Source of the DNA: Candidatus Zipacnadia bacterium
GTDB lineage: Bacteria > Armatimonadota > Zipacnadia > Zipacnadales > UBA5352
Length of the DNA: 33,418 bases
Direction: 5' to 3'
NCBI GenBank assembly: GCA_029821265.1
Contig: JALGTR010000011.1
Span: 1 to 33,418, forward strand
The notes under the pieces are model-generated. The model was not told where the DNA came from, did not search any database, and saw nothing but the letters and a program-made list of their open reading frames with translations. The translations under genes and the position numbers were made by a program. Shown here piece by piece: positions 5,971-15,102 of the stretch. The stretch's first letter is position 1. The number at the start of each line of letters is the position of its first letter.

Positions 5971-7358
5971 ACGGTGTGCGACAGCGCCCGGCGGCCGACG
6001 GGCTTTCTCTTTCCGTCTCCGAACTGACCGCCTACATCAAGCGGCTGATCGAGCGCGACGAGGTGCTCAGTCAGATCTCGGTCCACGGGGAGATCTCAAA
6101 TCTCGCTTCCCCGCGCTCGGGGCATCTGTACTTTTCGCTCAAAGACGAGGCCAGCCAGCTCAGATGTGTTTGCTTCCGTGGCGACGCCTGCCGGCTTGGG
6201 TTTGCGCCGGAGGACGGCCAGCGGGTCGTCGCACACGGCAGCATTGGCGTCTACGAGCCGCGTGGTGAGTACCAGCTCGTCGTGCGATCGATGCGTCCCG
6301 ATGGCGCCGGGGAGCTGGCCGAGGCGATCGCAAAGCTGCGCGCGAAGCTCGAGGCCGAGGGGCTTTTCGAGCCGTCGCGCAAGCGTCCATTGCCGAGGTT
6401 CCCGAGGCGGATCGCGCTGGTCACATCCCCGACCGGCGCGGCCGTTCGCGACCTGATCACCGTTATCTCGCGCCGCTACCCGCCCGCCGAGATCGTAATC
6501 GTCCCGGCCGTCGTGCAGGGAGAGGCGGCGCCGGAGAGCCTCGTGCAGGGGCTGCGGCGCGCGGCTGAGCTGTGTGAGCCGGATGTGATCGTCATCGGTC
6601 GCGGCGGGGGATCGCTCGAGGACCTCTGGGCGTTCTACGACGAGAGGGTCGTGCGTGCCGTCTTCGCCAGCCCCGTGCCGGTGGTGAGCGCCGTCGGTCA
6701 CGAGACCGACGTGGCGCTCACGGACGAGGCGGCGGACCTAAGGGCCCCCACGCCCTCGGCCGCCGGCGAGCTGGTCGTTCCCGACGTGCGCGATCTTCTG
6801 GCGGAGCTTGACCGCACGGGGCAGCGTCTGTGCTCGCTGCTCACCGAGCGGCTCAGCCTCGGTGAATCGCGGCTTCAGGCGCTATGCGAGCGACCGGTCC
6901 TGTGCCGGCCGACGTCGATGGTCGAGCAGCGCTGGCAGCGGCTCGATGACGCATCGATGCGCGTGGTGCGAGCCGCGGATGTGGGTGTCGAACGCATGCG
7001 CACGCGACTGACCGAATCGGCGCTGACGCTTCGGGCGCTGGATCCGCGAGTGCGCAGACGCCTCAGCGCGCTGGATGATCGCCGGCAACGGATCGTTGAG
7101 GCCGAGCGACGCGCAAAGGATGCGCTCAAGCAGCAGTCGCTGCGCTACGAGGCGCGTCTGAGGTCGATTGAGGCCTCGTTGCGGGCGCTCGATCCGACGG
7201 CCGTGGTGCAGCGCGGGTATGCGCTTGTGTGGAACGATCAGAACCGGCTTGTGCGCAGCGTTCAGCAGGTGGAGCGCGACGAAAGCATACACGCCTCGGT
7301 CGCCGACGGCGAGATCGCCGCTCGCGTGACGGGCATACGAGTCAGAGAGGCCGATTGA
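5967..7358 (+). CDS. xseA: Exodeoxyribonuclease VII large subunit
   Basis: This 463-residue protein is close to the usual XseA length. It begins with the OB-fold domain (LSVSELTAYIKRLIERD, then VHGEISNLASPRSGHLYFSLKD). The catalytic domain follows, with IALVTSPTGAAVRDLI, RGGGSLEDLWAFYDE and VSAVGHETDVALTDEAADLRAPTPSAAGEL. A long helical arm rich in Arg and Leu and a C-terminal segment with RGYALV complete it. With XseB it forms exonuclease VII, which degrades single-stranded DNA from both ends in the cytosol. The start codon is GTG at 5967, overlapping the nusB stop; the xseB start overlaps its own stop. This tight coupling suits the fixed stoichiometry of the complex. Confidence 0.97.
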   Translation: MNGVRQRPAADGLSLSVSELTAYIKRLIERDEVLSQISVHGEISNLASPRSGHLYFSLKDEASQLRCVCFRGDACRLGFAPEDGQRVVAHGSIGVYEPRGEYQLVVRSMRPDGAGELAEAIAKLRAKLEAEGLFEPSRKRPLPRFPRRIALVTSPTGAAVRDLITVISRRYPPAEIVIVPAVVQGEAAPESLVQGLRRAAELCEPDVIVIGRGGGSLEDLWAFYDERVVRAVFASPVPVVSAVGHETDVALTDEAADLRAPTPSAAGELVVPDVRDLLAELDRTGQRLCSLLTERLSLGESRLQALCERPVLCRPTSMVEQRWQRLDDASMRVVRAADVGVERMRTRLTESALTLRALDPRVRRRLSALDDRRQRIVEAERRAKDALKQQSLRYEARLRSIEASLRALDPTAVVQRGYALVWNDQNRLVRSVQQVERDESIHASVADGEIAARVTGIRVREAD

Positions 7359-7609
7359 TGGCTGACGAGAGGCGCGAGATCGAAGAGCTGGGCTTCGAGG
7401 AAGCCCTGCAGGAGCTCGAGCAGATCGTTGAAGAGCTCGAGAGCGGACAGGTCGATCTGGAGCAGATGCTCGACCGCTTCGAGCGGGCGATGGCGCTGCG
7501 CAGACACTGTGCGAAGCTTCTGACCGAGGCGGAGACGCGCATCCAGCAGCTCGTAGATGAGGAGGGCACAACCGAGGCGTTCGCGCCTGGTGACAGCGAT
7601 GCCGATTAA
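7358..7609 (+). CDS. xseB: Exodeoxyribonuclease VII small subunit
   Basis: This 83-residue protein has the helical hairpin of XseB: FEEALQELEQIVEELESGQ, then DLEQMLDRFERAMALRRHC, then the LTEAETRIQQL segment. The small subunit binds the long arm of XseA and is required for exonuclease VII activity. It overlaps xseA by one base (TGATG) and its 3' end overlaps the proposed dxs start by 11 bases. Length and sequence are ordinary for the family apart from a short acidic tail. Confidence 0.95.
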   Translation: MADERREIEELGFEEALQELEQIVEELESGQVDLEQMLDRFERAMALRRHCAKLLTEAETRIQQLVDEEGTTEAFAPGDSDAD

Positions 7610-9479
7610 ACTTGAACAGATCAAGTCGCCCGCTGATCTGAAGGGTCTCCGTCCGTCGGAGCTGCAGGCGCTTGCCAGACAGATTCGCGAGAAGATCATA
7701 CAGACCGTCTCCAAGACCGGCGGCCATCTGGCGTCGAACCTCGGTGTGGTGGAGCTGACGCTGGCGCTGCACACGGTGCTCGAGACGCCACAGGACAAGA
7801 TCATCTGGGACGTCAGCCATCAGTGCTACACGCATAAGCTGCTGACCGGCCGGCAGGATGAGTTCAATACGCTGCGGCAGTACGAGGGTCTGGCCGGGTT
7901 CACCAAGCGCAACGAGTCCGAGCACGACCCATTTGGCGCCGGACACGGCAGCACGTCGATCTCAGCCGCGCTGGGGTTTGCGAAGGCGCGGGATCTGCGC
8001 GGCACCGACGAGAAGATCGTCGCGGTGATCGGCGACGGCGCGCTGACTGGAGGACTGGCCTTCGAGGGGCTGAACGCCGCCGGGCACCTTGGCGCAGACA
8101 TGACCATTGTGCTTAACGACAACGAGATGAGCATCGCCAAGAACGTCGGCGCGCTCTCGTCGCACCTGGCGATGCTGCGTGCGAACGTCACACCGACGAT
8201 CCGCAGGGCCCGCGAGGACCTGACACGGATGCTCGAGCGCCTGCCGATGGGGCAGTCGATGGTCATGGCCATGGATCGGTTCAGTGACGGTGTGAAGGGC
8301 ATGGTGATCCCGGGAATGCTCTTTGAGCACCTTGGCTTCACCTACCTCGGACCGATCGACGGACATGACATCCTCGATCTGATCGACATCCTCGAGCAGG
8401 CCGTGCGGCTGCCCGGCCCGGTGGTGGTACACGCGCTGACGACCAAGGGCAAGGGCTACCGCCCGGCGGAGGAGGATCCGCGGAGCTTCCACAGCGCGTC
8501 GCCGTTCGATATTAGCACTGGCAGGTCCGAGCGGGTGCGCGAGAGGCCGACCTACAGCGCGGTGTTCGGCGACGCGCTCTGTCGCGCCGCCGAGGAGGAT
8601 GACTCGATCGTGGCGATCACCGCCGCGATGCTGGACGGAACCGGCGTCGAGTGCTTCAACCGCCGCTTCCCGTCGCGGACCATCGACGTGGGGCTCGCGG
8701 AGGAGCATGCTGTGACCTTCGCCGCCGGTCTGGCGGCGGCGGAGATGAAGCCCGTGGTCGCGGTCTACTCCACCTTCCTGCAGCGCTCCTACGACCAGAT
8801 CATCCACGATGTCTGCCTGCAGAACCTGCCGGTCGTCTTCGCACTCGATCGCGCGGGGGTGGTCGGTGACGACGGGCCCACGCACCACGGAGTCTTCGAT
8901 ATCGCGTATATGCGGCACGTCCCGAATATGACCGTGATGGCGCCCCGCGACGAGGCCGAGCTTCAGGACATGCTCTTCACCGCACTGAGTCTCGGGACGC
9001 CGGCGAGCCTGCGCTATCCGCGCGGTGAGGGTGAGGGAGTGGAGCTGGATCGGGAGCCTGAGGCCCTGGAGGTCGGGAAGGCCGAGGTCATGCGGGAGGG
9101 CGAGGATCTGGCGATCCTCGCTGTGGGGACGATGGCACACCGGGCAATGGAGGCCGCGGAGGAGCTGGCGACGGAGGATATCGACGCTGCGGTCGTGAAC
9201 GCGCGCTTCATCAAGCCGCTGGACGAGGACCTGATCGTGCAGATGGCGCGCAGGACCGGTCGACTCGTGACCGTTGAGGAGGGCGTGCTGGCGGGCGGCT
9301 TCGGCGCAGCGGTGCTGGAGCTGCTGGCCGACAACGGTCTCGACGGCACGAAGGTGGAGCGTCTGGGCATTAGCGATGAGTTCGTGGAGGCCGGGGCGCC
9401 AGAGATCCTCCTGGGGAAGTATGGCCTCAACCCGGCGGGGATCGCGGCGGCGGCACGACGGGTGATGAGCAGCGACTGA
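7599..9479 (+). CDS. dxs: 1-deoxy-D-xylulose-5-phosphate synthase
   Basis: This 626-residue thiamine-diphosphate enzyme condenses pyruvate and glyceraldehyde 3-phosphate, the first step of the non-mevalonate isoprenoid pathway. Visible signatures are HLASNLGVVELTLALH, HKLLTGRQDEFNTLRQ, GHGSTSISAALG and the ThDP/Mg motif GDGALTGG ending in LNDNEMSI. The transketolase-type pyrimidine-domain glutamate is in DVGLAEEHAVTFAAGLA, followed by the C-terminal transketolase domain. The ATG at 7599 (MPIKLEQIKSPADLK) gives the normal family start and lies inside the end of xseB; a GTG at 7590 is an alternative. The residue before the first conserved His is Ser (DVSHQCY, usually DVGHQ), a mild deviation. 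xse-dxs linkage is widespread in bacteria. Confidence 0.96.
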   Translation: MPIKLEQIKSPADLKGLRPSELQALARQIREKIIQTVSKTGGHLASNLGVVELTLALHTVLETPQDKIIWDVSHQCYTHKLLTGRQDEFNTLRQYEGLAGFTKRNESEHDPFGAGHGSTSISAALGFAKARDLRGTDEKIVAVIGDGALTGGLAFEGLNAAGHLGADMTIVLNDNEMSIAKNVGALSSHLAMLRANVTPTIRRAREDLTRMLERLPMGQSMVMAMDRFSDGVKGMVIPGMLFEHLGFTYLGPIDGHDILDLIDILEQAVRLPGPVVVHALTTKGKGYRPAEEDPRSFHSASPFDISTGRSERVRERPTYSAVFGDALCRAAEEDDSIVAITAAMLDGTGVECFNRRFPSRTIDVGLAEEHAVTFAAGLAAAEMKPVVAVYSTFLQRSYDQIIHDVCLQNLPVVFALDRAGVVGDDGPTHHGVFDIAYMRHVPNMTVMAPRDEAELQDMLFTALSLGTPASLRYPRGEGEGVELDREPEALEVGKAEVMREGEDLAILAVGTMAHRAMEAAEELATEDIDAAVVNARFIKPLDEDLIVQMARRTGRLVTVEEGVLAGGFGAAVLELLADNGLDGTKVERLGISDEFVEAGAPEILLGKYGLNPAGIAAAARRVMSSD

Positions 9480-9534
9480 GGCATTGACCGGCCGGGCTGA
9501 TTGGCCGGGATGGCGCACAAGGAGTGGTCGGCAG

Positions 9535-11037
9535 ATGTCAATGGGCAGCATGAGGCGCGTGATCCTACGCACCGGCGCCCTGATCGTGCTTGCGTTTCTG
9601 GCGGGTGCGTGGCTGGCCGTCGCGCAGGACGACGGCCCCGGGCAGGCGGAGTTCAACCAGGGCGTGGAGTTCTATGAGCAGGGCCAGCTTGAGCAGGCAC
9701 GAAACGCGTTCCAGGCGGCCCTGGAGGTCCGGCCCGACGATGCGACCGTGCTGACATGGCTGGGTCTGGTCTCGCTGAAGCTCGGTGACACGCAGGCGGC
9801 GATCGCGCAGCTCGAGCGGGCGATCGAGCTTGATCCCGACTACAGGGTGAGCTACAACAACCTCGGGAACGCCTACCTCAAGGTTGGCGACCTCGCGAAG
9901 GCGCAGGCGATGTACGAGAAGGCGCTGGAGCTTGACCCCGAGTACTTCGATGCGCAGTACAACCTGGCCAACGTCTACGCTCGGCAGCAGCAGTACGAGC
10001 AGGCCTTCAACGCGTACAATCGGGCGCTGGAGCTTCGTCCGGACGATTTCGACGCCCACCGCTACTTCGGGCATGCGCTGCGGCGGGCCGGTGAGATCGA
10101 GAAGGCGATCCGCGAGTTTGAGGCCGCGCGTGCAATCAGACCGGATGATCCGACGGTTCTGACGACGCTGGGCACGCTCTACGCGAAGTCCGGCAAGCCC
10201 GAGGCCGCGATCGACGCCTACCAGGCCGCGCTGGAGGCCGATCCAGATCTCGCAGCAGCGCATGTGGGCCTTGGGCTGGCACTCTACAACAGCGGGGAGT
10301 ATCAGCAGGCGATCGAGCACTGGCAGAATGCGGCGGAGCTGGACGAGACGAGCTTCCCGGCGCGCTACAATCTCGGGCTGGCATACGCGGCGCTCGACGA
10401 CTATGAGCAGGCTGCGGAGGCCTACCGACAGGCGCTGGCGTTGCGGCCGAATGACGCAAACACGCTCAACAACCTTGGCTGGGCGCTGTATGAGCAGGAT
10501 CAGGCAGAGCAGGCGGCGGAGTATTTCCGCCAGGCGATTGCGGCCAACCCGAAGCTGCGGGTCGCGCACCTGAACCTCGCCCTGGCGCTGGAGAAGGCGG
10601 GGAAGAAGGACGAGGCCCTCGCTCAGTGGCGCAAGGCAACCGAGCAATTCCCGCAGATGGCGGCGGCGCACGTGGGGCTGGCGAACCTGCACTACGAGCG
10701 CGGGGAGTTCGACGCGGCACTGAGCGGCTATCTGCGCACACTGCAGCTTGATCCCGAGAACCTCGAGGCACACAACAACGCAGGTCTCATATACCTGCGG
10801 CAGAACAACTTGACGGAGGCGGTCGTTCACTTCCGGGCCGCGCTGAAGGCGAACCCGAACTACGTGCCGGCGCTGAACAACCTTGGTGTGGCGCTCGAGA
10901 AGCAGGGCGAGATCGAGTCGGCCCTGGAGCACTATCGCAAGGCCGTGAGCATCCAGCCCGACTACGTGCCGGCCAGGCGGAACGTGGAGCGTCTGGAGCG
11001 CAGGCTCGGACAGCAGACGGAGACCCAAAACGGGTAG
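9535..11037 (+). CDS. Exported protein with 13 tandem tetratricopeptide repeats
   Basis: This 500-residue protein starts at the ATG at 9535, about 10 bases after AAGGAG (9519-9524); Met codons a few residues later are alternatives. Residues 1-31 look like a Sec signal peptide: Arg-Arg, then a hydrophobic core [17 protein letters not shown], with likely cleavage before QDDG. The rest is 13 consecutive 34-residue TPRs in almost perfect register, each with the Trp/Asn-Leu-Gly...Ala-Tyr pattern and ending LDPxx or RPDD, then a short basic tail. Such arrays form superhelical binding surfaces; in the periplasm or at the cell surface they scaffold protein complexes. It follows dxs by 55 bases and precedes nadK by 10. 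No enzymatic domain is visible and the partner is unknown. Confidence 0.9.
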   Translation: MSMGSMRRVILRTGALIVLAFLAGAWLAVAQDDGPGQAEFNQGVEFYEQGQLEQARNAFQAALEVRPDDATVLTWLGLVSLKLGDTQAAIAQLERAIELDPDYRVSYNNLGNAYLKVGDLAKAQAMYEKALELDPEYFDAQYNLANVYARQQQYEQAFNAYNRALELRPDDFDAHRYFGHALRRAGEIEKAIREFEAARAIRPDDPTVLTTLGTLYAKSGKPEAAIDAYQAALEADPDLAAAHVGLGLALYNSGEYQQAIEHWQNAAELDETSFPARYNLGLAYAALDDYEQAAEAYRQALALRPNDANTLNNLGWALYEQDQAEQAAEYFRQAIAANPKLRVAHLNLALALEKAGKKDEALAQWRKATEQFPQMAAAHVGLANLHYERGEFDAALSGYLRTLQLDPENLEAHNNAGLIYLRQNNLTEAVVHFRAALKANPNYVPALNNLGVALEKQGEIESALEHYRKAVSIQPDYVPARRNVERLERRLGQQTETQNG

Positions 11038-11047
11038 CGAGGGTACT

Positions 11048-11926
11048 ATGGCGCACCGCGTCGAGCGCGTTGGGATCATCACCGCGCTACACAAATCGAG
11101 GGCGAAGGACGCGACCTGTCGGGCGGTCGGCCTGCTCGAGCAGGCCGGGGTCGAGGTCGTGGTGACAGAAGAGCTGGCCGAGGCCTGCGCGCTGAGCTGC
11201 ACGCCCTGCAGTGACATCATCGCGGCCGAGCCCGACCTGATGCTGGTGATGGGAGGGGACGGCACCTTTCTGTCGGCAGCGAGGATGATGGCGCCGACCG
11301 GGGTGCCGCTTCTCGGCGTTGACCTCGGCGGCTTCGGCTTCCTCGCCGAGGAGGAGCCGGATCGCGCGCTGGCGGAGATCGATCGGCTCCTGGCCGGTGA
11401 CTTCGAGGTGGAGGAGCGCATGATGTTGCGCGTCTGCCTCTCGCGCGAGGGCGAGATCCGCGAGCAGTTCCTTGGGCTCAACGACGCGGTCATGGCGACG
11501 GGCAGCTTCCGGCGCATCGTCCGCCTGAGCGTGCGCGTTGACGGTCAGCACGCCGCGGACTTTGCGGCAGATGGCCTCATCGTGGCGACCCCAACCGGCT
11601 CGACCGCCTACTCACTGTCCGCGGGCGGTCCGATCGTCGATCCGAAGGTGGAGGCGCTGCTGGTCACGGCGATCTGCCCTCACACGCTGCATACACGGCC
11701 GCTGGTCGTCCGGGAGGACTCGCAGCTTCACATCACCGTGGAGCCGTCGCACCAGCCGAGGGAGGAGCTTGCGCTGACCGTGGACGGGCAGGAGACCGCC
11801 AGGCTGCAGGGCGCCGACGAGATCCAGGTTTGTCGCGCGGACTGCCGGGCGCGTCTCGTGCAGCTCGGACGCCGCACGTTCTACGACAAGCTGCGCACAA
11901 AGCTTCGATGGGGGGAGGCACGCTGA
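11048..11926 (+). CDS. nadK: NAD kinase
   Basis: This 292-residue cytosolic enzyme phosphorylates NAD to NADP using ATP or polyphosphate. The family motifs are in order: [12 protein letters not shown] with the catalytic Asp, then a [10 protein letters not shown] segment where most members have NxGxLGFL. LNDAVM follows (usual NExxI/V), then [22 protein letters not shown] and [12 protein letters not shown]. The C-terminal beta-sandwich ends with [17 protein letters not shown], typical of bacterial NadK. Length is normal. The start ATG lies 10 bases after the upstream TPR gene stop with GCGAGGG just ahead. nadK followed by recN is a classic bacterial gene pair. Confidence 0.96.
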   Translation: MAHRVERVGIITALHKSRAKDATCRAVGLLEQAGVEVVVTEELAEACALSCTPCSDIIAAEPDLMLVMGGDGTFLSAARMMAPTGVPLLGVDLGGFGFLAEEEPDRALAEIDRLLAGDFEVEERMMLRVCLSREGEIREQFLGLNDAVMATGSFRRIVRLSVRVDGQHAADFAADGLIVATPTGSTAYSLSAGGPIVDPKVEALLVTAICPHTLHTRPLVVREDSQLHITVEPSHQPREELALTVDGQETARLQGADEIQVCRADCRARLVQLGRRTFYDKLRTKLRWGEAR

Positions 11927-11967
11927 CGGCTGCCTGAAGCGCAGCGGGGTGGGGCCGCCCATAAGAG

Positions 11968-13719
11968 ATGCTTCGCGAGCTGAGGATCGAGAATTTCGCG
12001 CTCATCGACCAGTTGCAGGTGAAGCTGGGGCCGGGCCTGATCGCGCTCACCGGCGAGACCGGCGCGGGGAAGTCCATCATCGTCGATGCCCTGAACGCTG
12101 CCCTGGGTGAGCGAATCACCTCCGACTTCATCCGCACCGGGGCCGATCGCGCACAGGTCGAGGCGGTTTTCGATCTGAGCGATGCTCCCGCCGCCGCGGA
12201 GCGGGCGAAGGCAGTCGGCCTCGAGGCCGACGGTGAGATCGTCCTGAGTCGCACGATCGCGTCGGGGCGCAGCTACTACAGGCTCAATGGTGAGTCCTCG
12301 ACCATGGCCGACCTCCGGGCCATCGGCGAGCACCTCGCGGATATTCACGGCCAGCACGAGCATCAGTCGCTGATCCACGAGCGGCACCATCGCGACTTTC
12401 TCGATTCGTTTGGCGGCCCCGATCATCGGGCGCTTATTGATCGCTACCGCGAGGCCTGGGACGAACTGCGCGAGGCGCGCGCTCGCAGACAGCAGATCGC
12501 CACCGACGAGCGCACGCGGGCTCAGCGGCTGGACCTTCTGCGCTTCCAGGTGCGTGAGATCGACGAGGCTCGCCTCGAGCCTGATGAGGACGAGAGGCTC
12601 GTCGCCGAGCGTGAGCGCCTGATGCACTACGAGAAGCTGCGCGACGGGATCGTCGAGGCATACGCGGCGCTGGAGGGTGAGGGCGAGTCCGGCGCGATCG
12701 AGCTGCTGCGGCTCGCGCAACATAACGCTGAGGAGCTGGCGGAGATCGACGCGCAGCTCGGGCAGCTGGCGAGTGATCTGGTGGAGGCAGTGGGCAGGGC
12801 TGAGGATGCTGCGCGCGCGATGCGGTCCTACCTCGAGGCGATGGAGGAGGACCCCGAGCGGATCGACGAGGTCGAGGCGCGGCTGAACACAATTGCCGGC
12901 CTCAAGCGTAAGTATGGCGACAGCGTGCGCGAGATCCTCGAGCATCGTGATCAGGCACAGGCCGAGATCGATGCCCTGGAGAGCGCCGAGCAGAGCGCGG
13001 AGGAGTTGGAGCGACGCATCGCGAAGCTCGAGCGGCAGGCCGGGGAACATGCCGAGCGGCTGTCGGAATCGCGGCGGGAGCTTGCCGGGCGGCTGGCCGA
13101 GCGGGTGGAGGCCGAGCTGCGCCCACTTGGGATGGAGCGCGCGCGCTTCGCGGTGCAGGTCGAGGCGGATGCCGACGACGATGGCCTGCCCGACGCGGAG
13201 GGGCGCCGCTGGGCCGCGGACGCGGGCGGTATCGATCGCGTTCGGTTCATGCTCAGCGCGAATCCCGGCGAGGAGCTGCGGCCGCTCTCGGCCGTGGCCT
13301 CGGGCGGAGAACTCTCGCGGGTGATGCTAACCTTCAAGTCGATCAACGCGGCGGGCAGCCGCGTGCCGACGATCGTCTTCGACGAGGTGGACGCCAACAT
13401 AGGTGGGCGCACCGCGCTTGCGGTCGCCGAGAAGCTCGTCGCGGTCTCCGCGCACGCGCAGGTGCTGTGCATCACACACCTGCCACAGATCGCCTGCCAC
13501 GCCGACCGGCAGATCCAGGTCACAAAGCGGGTGGAGGGCGAGCGGACGGTCATCGACGTGGACGAACTGACCGAGGAGGAGCGCGTGCGGGAGATCGCGC
13601 GCATGATGGGGGAGAGCGACACGGCGCAGGCTGCGCGCGAGCATGCCGCAGAGATGTTGCGGAATGCGGAGACGACACGTGCGCGAGTGCGCGCCGGGAC
13701 CCAACCGAGAACCGCGTAG
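11968..13719 (+). CDS. recN: DNA repair protein RecN
   Basis: This 583-residue SMC-like ATPase takes part in double-strand break repair. It shows the start MLRELRIENFALIDQL and Walker A GETGAGKS. The HGQHEHQSL segment follows, then a long Glu/Arg/Ala-rich coiled coil in two arms (roughly residues 150-400). The ABC signature lies in LSAVASGGELSRVMLTF, Walker B in PTIVFDEVDANIGG, and the His switch in ITHLPQIACHADRQ. Length is a little above E. coli RecN (553). The ATG at 11968 places the canonical N-terminus first; only a weak purine stretch (AAGAG) precedes it. It follows nadK by 41 bases, as in many genomes. No SOS box was evident by eye. Confidence 0.96.
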   Translation: MLRELRIENFALIDQLQVKLGPGLIALTGETGAGKSIIVDALNAALGERITSDFIRTGADRAQVEAVFDLSDAPAAAERAKAVGLEADGEIVLSRTIASGRSYYRLNGESSTMADLRAIGEHLADIHGQHEHQSLIHERHHRDFLDSFGGPDHRALIDRYREAWDELREARARRQQIATDERTRAQRLDLLRFQVREIDEARLEPDEDERLVAERERLMHYEKLRDGIVEAYAALEGEGESGAIELLRLAQHNAEELAEIDAQLGQLASDLVEAVGRAEDAARAMRSYLEAMEEDPERIDEVEARLNTIAGLKRKYGDSVREILEHRDQAQAEIDALESAEQSAEELERRIAKLERQAGEHAERLSESRRELAGRLAERVEAELRPLGMERARFAVQVEADADDDGLPDAEGRRWAADAGGIDRVRFMLSANPGEELRPLSAVASGGELSRVMLTFKSINAAGSRVPTIVFDEVDANIGGRTALAVAEKLVAVSAHAQVLCITHLPQIACHADRQIQVTKRVEGERTVIDVDELTEEERVREIARMMGESDTAQAAREHAAEMLRNAETTRARVRAGTQPRTA

Positions 13720-13779
13720 CCACCACGGCCCGCGGGGTGCCAACAGCCGGTAGGGCAGGAGATTATGAGAGGGATCGTC

Positions 13780-13983
13780 ATGCCGAAAGTGAAGATCGAC
13801 GCGGAGCGGTGCAAGCAGTGCATGCTCTGTGTCGAGTTCTGCCCGAGAGATTCGTTGAGGATCTCCGAGCGCACGAACCTGAAGGGCTACCATCCGGTCG
13901 AGCAGTGTGACGAGGAGAGCTGCACGGGGTGCGGCATCTGCGCCCTCGTGTGTCCGAGCGTGTGCGTCGAGGTGTACCGATGA
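13780..13983 (+). CDS. korD: Ferredoxin-like delta subunit of 2-oxoacid:ferredoxin oxidoreductase
   Basis: This 67-residue protein has two [4Fe-4S] motifs: CKQCMLCVEFCP near the start and CTGCGICALVCP near the end, separated by the usual loop. It is the electron-carrying subunit of a four-subunit 2-oxoacid:ferredoxin oxidoreductase. The ATG at 13780 (MPKVKIDAERC) follows AGAGGGA with good spacing; an ATG at 13765 five codons upstream has AGGAG only 3 bases away and is less likely. Its TGA overlaps the ATG of the alpha subunit, and the delta-alpha-beta-gamma order matches VorDBAC/KorDABC operons. The gap from recN holds no clear promoter. Confidence 0.92.
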   Translation: MPKVKIDAERCKQCMLCVEFCPRDSLRISERTNLKGYHPVEQCDEESCTGCGICALVCPSVCVEVYR

Positions 13984-15071
13984 GTCAGCAGCGACGAAAG
14001 GTTTTCATCTCCGGGAACGAGGCGACCGCAGAGGGTGGAATCGCGGGAGGCTGCCGACATTTCTTCGGCTATCCTATCACCCCTCAGAACAAGATCCCCG
14101 AGTACATGGCCGAGGAGCTGCCGAAGATCGGCGGCGTCTATCTGCAGGCCGAGAGCGAGGTTGCCGCGATCAATATGGTCTATGGCGCTGCCTCTGCGGG
14201 AGCGCGGGTGATGACGACTTCGTCGTCGCCCGGGATCGCGCTGATGCAGGAGGGGTTGTCGTACTGCCTCGGCTCGGAGCTGCCCTGCGTGCTGGTGAAT
14301 ATGGTGCGCGGAGGGCCGGGCCTGGGGAATATCGGCCCCGCGCAGTCAGACTACTGGCTGGCGACCCGCGGCTGCGGGCACGGCGACGGGCGTTGCATCA
14401 CGCTCACGCCGTACTCGGTCCAGGAGCTGCACGACTTCACCGCCGGTGCGTTCGAGATCGCGGATCGCTACCGCAACCCGGTAATGGTGCTGGCAGACGC
14501 AATCCTCGCGAGCATGATGGAGCCGTGCGAGCTGATTCCACGAAGGGATCTGCCCGCACCGGATCGTCCGTGGGCGGTGGGCCCACATGATCCGGACCAG
14601 CGCGAGCGCAACATCGTCAACTCGTTGTGGGTGGAGTTCGACGTGATGGAGGCCGTCAGCCAGCGGCTCGAGGAGCGCTACCGGCAGGCGGCGGAGGAGA
14701 TTACCGACTGGGACGAGTTCGGCTCCGACGAGCCCCAGGTGATGATCTGCGCCTACGGAATCTCCGCGCGCATCTGCGAGAGCGCGGTCATGCAGGCGAA
14801 CGACGAGCTCGGCATTCGCACGCGCCTGATTCGTCCGAAGACCGTCTTCCCGTTCCCGACCGAGCCGATCCGAAGCTGGGCCGAGCGGGTGGACGCGGCG
14901 CTGGTCGTCGAGCTGTCGATGGGGCAGTTCGTCGAGGACGTGCGGCTGGCCGTGGAGGGGCGCTGCCCGGTCGATCTGCTCGGCCGCGCAGGAGGGAATG
15001 TGCCGACCGTCGGCGATGTGGTCGAGAAGATCCGCGAGGCGGCGCTGAGAGCCGGCGTCGCACGCGTGTGA
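13980..15071 (+). CDS. korA: 2-oxoacid:ferredoxin oxidoreductase alpha subunit (KorA/VorB type)
   Basis: This 363-residue protein has the pyrimidine-binding domain of 2-oxoacid:ferredoxin oxidoreductases. It shows FISGNEATAEGGIAGGCR, FFGYPITPQNKIPEYMA, LQAESEVAAINMVYGAASAG and TTSSSPGIALMQEGLSY. MVRGGPGLGNIGPAQSDY and ATRGCGHGDGR follow, then a C-terminal domain ending with the VELSMGQFVEDVRLAV segment. The complex oxidatively decarboxylates a 2-oxoacid with CoA to acyl-CoA and CO2, reducing ferredoxin, or runs in reverse in reductive metabolism. The motifs resemble VorB (branched-chain 2-oxoacids) at least as much as the 2-oxoglutarate form; substrate is not settled. The start is the ATG at 13980 overlapping the delta subunit stop; an earlier in-frame start would run into that gene. 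Confidence 0.93.
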   Translation: MSQQRRKVFISGNEATAEGGIAGGCRHFFGYPITPQNKIPEYMAEELPKIGGVYLQAESEVAAINMVYGAASAGARVMTTSSSPGIALMQEGLSYCLGSELPCVLVNMVRGGPGLGNIGPAQSDYWLATRGCGHGDGRCITLTPYSVQELHDFTAGAFEIADRYRNPVMVLADAILASMMEPCELIPRRDLPAPDRPWAVGPHDPDQRERNIVNSLWVEFDVMEAVSQRLEERYRQAAEEITDWDEFGSDEPQVMICAYGISARICESAVMQANDELGIRTRLIRPKTVFPFPTEPIRSWAERVDAALVVELSMGQFVEDVRLAVEGRCPVDLLGRAGGNVPTVGDVVEKIREAALRAGVARV

Positions 15072-15102
15072 GCGATCCCTGCGGGGATTGAGGAGCATTG
15101 AG

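Noticed and set aside
9488-9508. CCGGCC...GGCCGG inverted repeat between dxs and the TPR gene
   Set aside because: Only 6 bp in GC-rich DNA with a 9-base loop and no T-tract; not enough to call a terminator.
7962-9656. A 564-codon - strand open frame opposite dxs
   Set aside because: dxs on the + strand is complete and motif-rich; the antisense product has no domain and is compositionally biased.
9535-11037. Periodic ~102-base repetition that could be read as a DNA repeat array
   Set aside because: The period is the 34-codon TPR unit and similarity is at protein level; the DNA copies differ widely and there are no spacers, so it is neither a CRISPR nor a satellite repeat.
9565-11517. A 650-codon - strand open frame opposite the 13-repeat TPR gene and nadK
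   Set aside because: Its repetitive Leu/Arg-rich product is simply the antisense of the TPR array, with no recognisable family.
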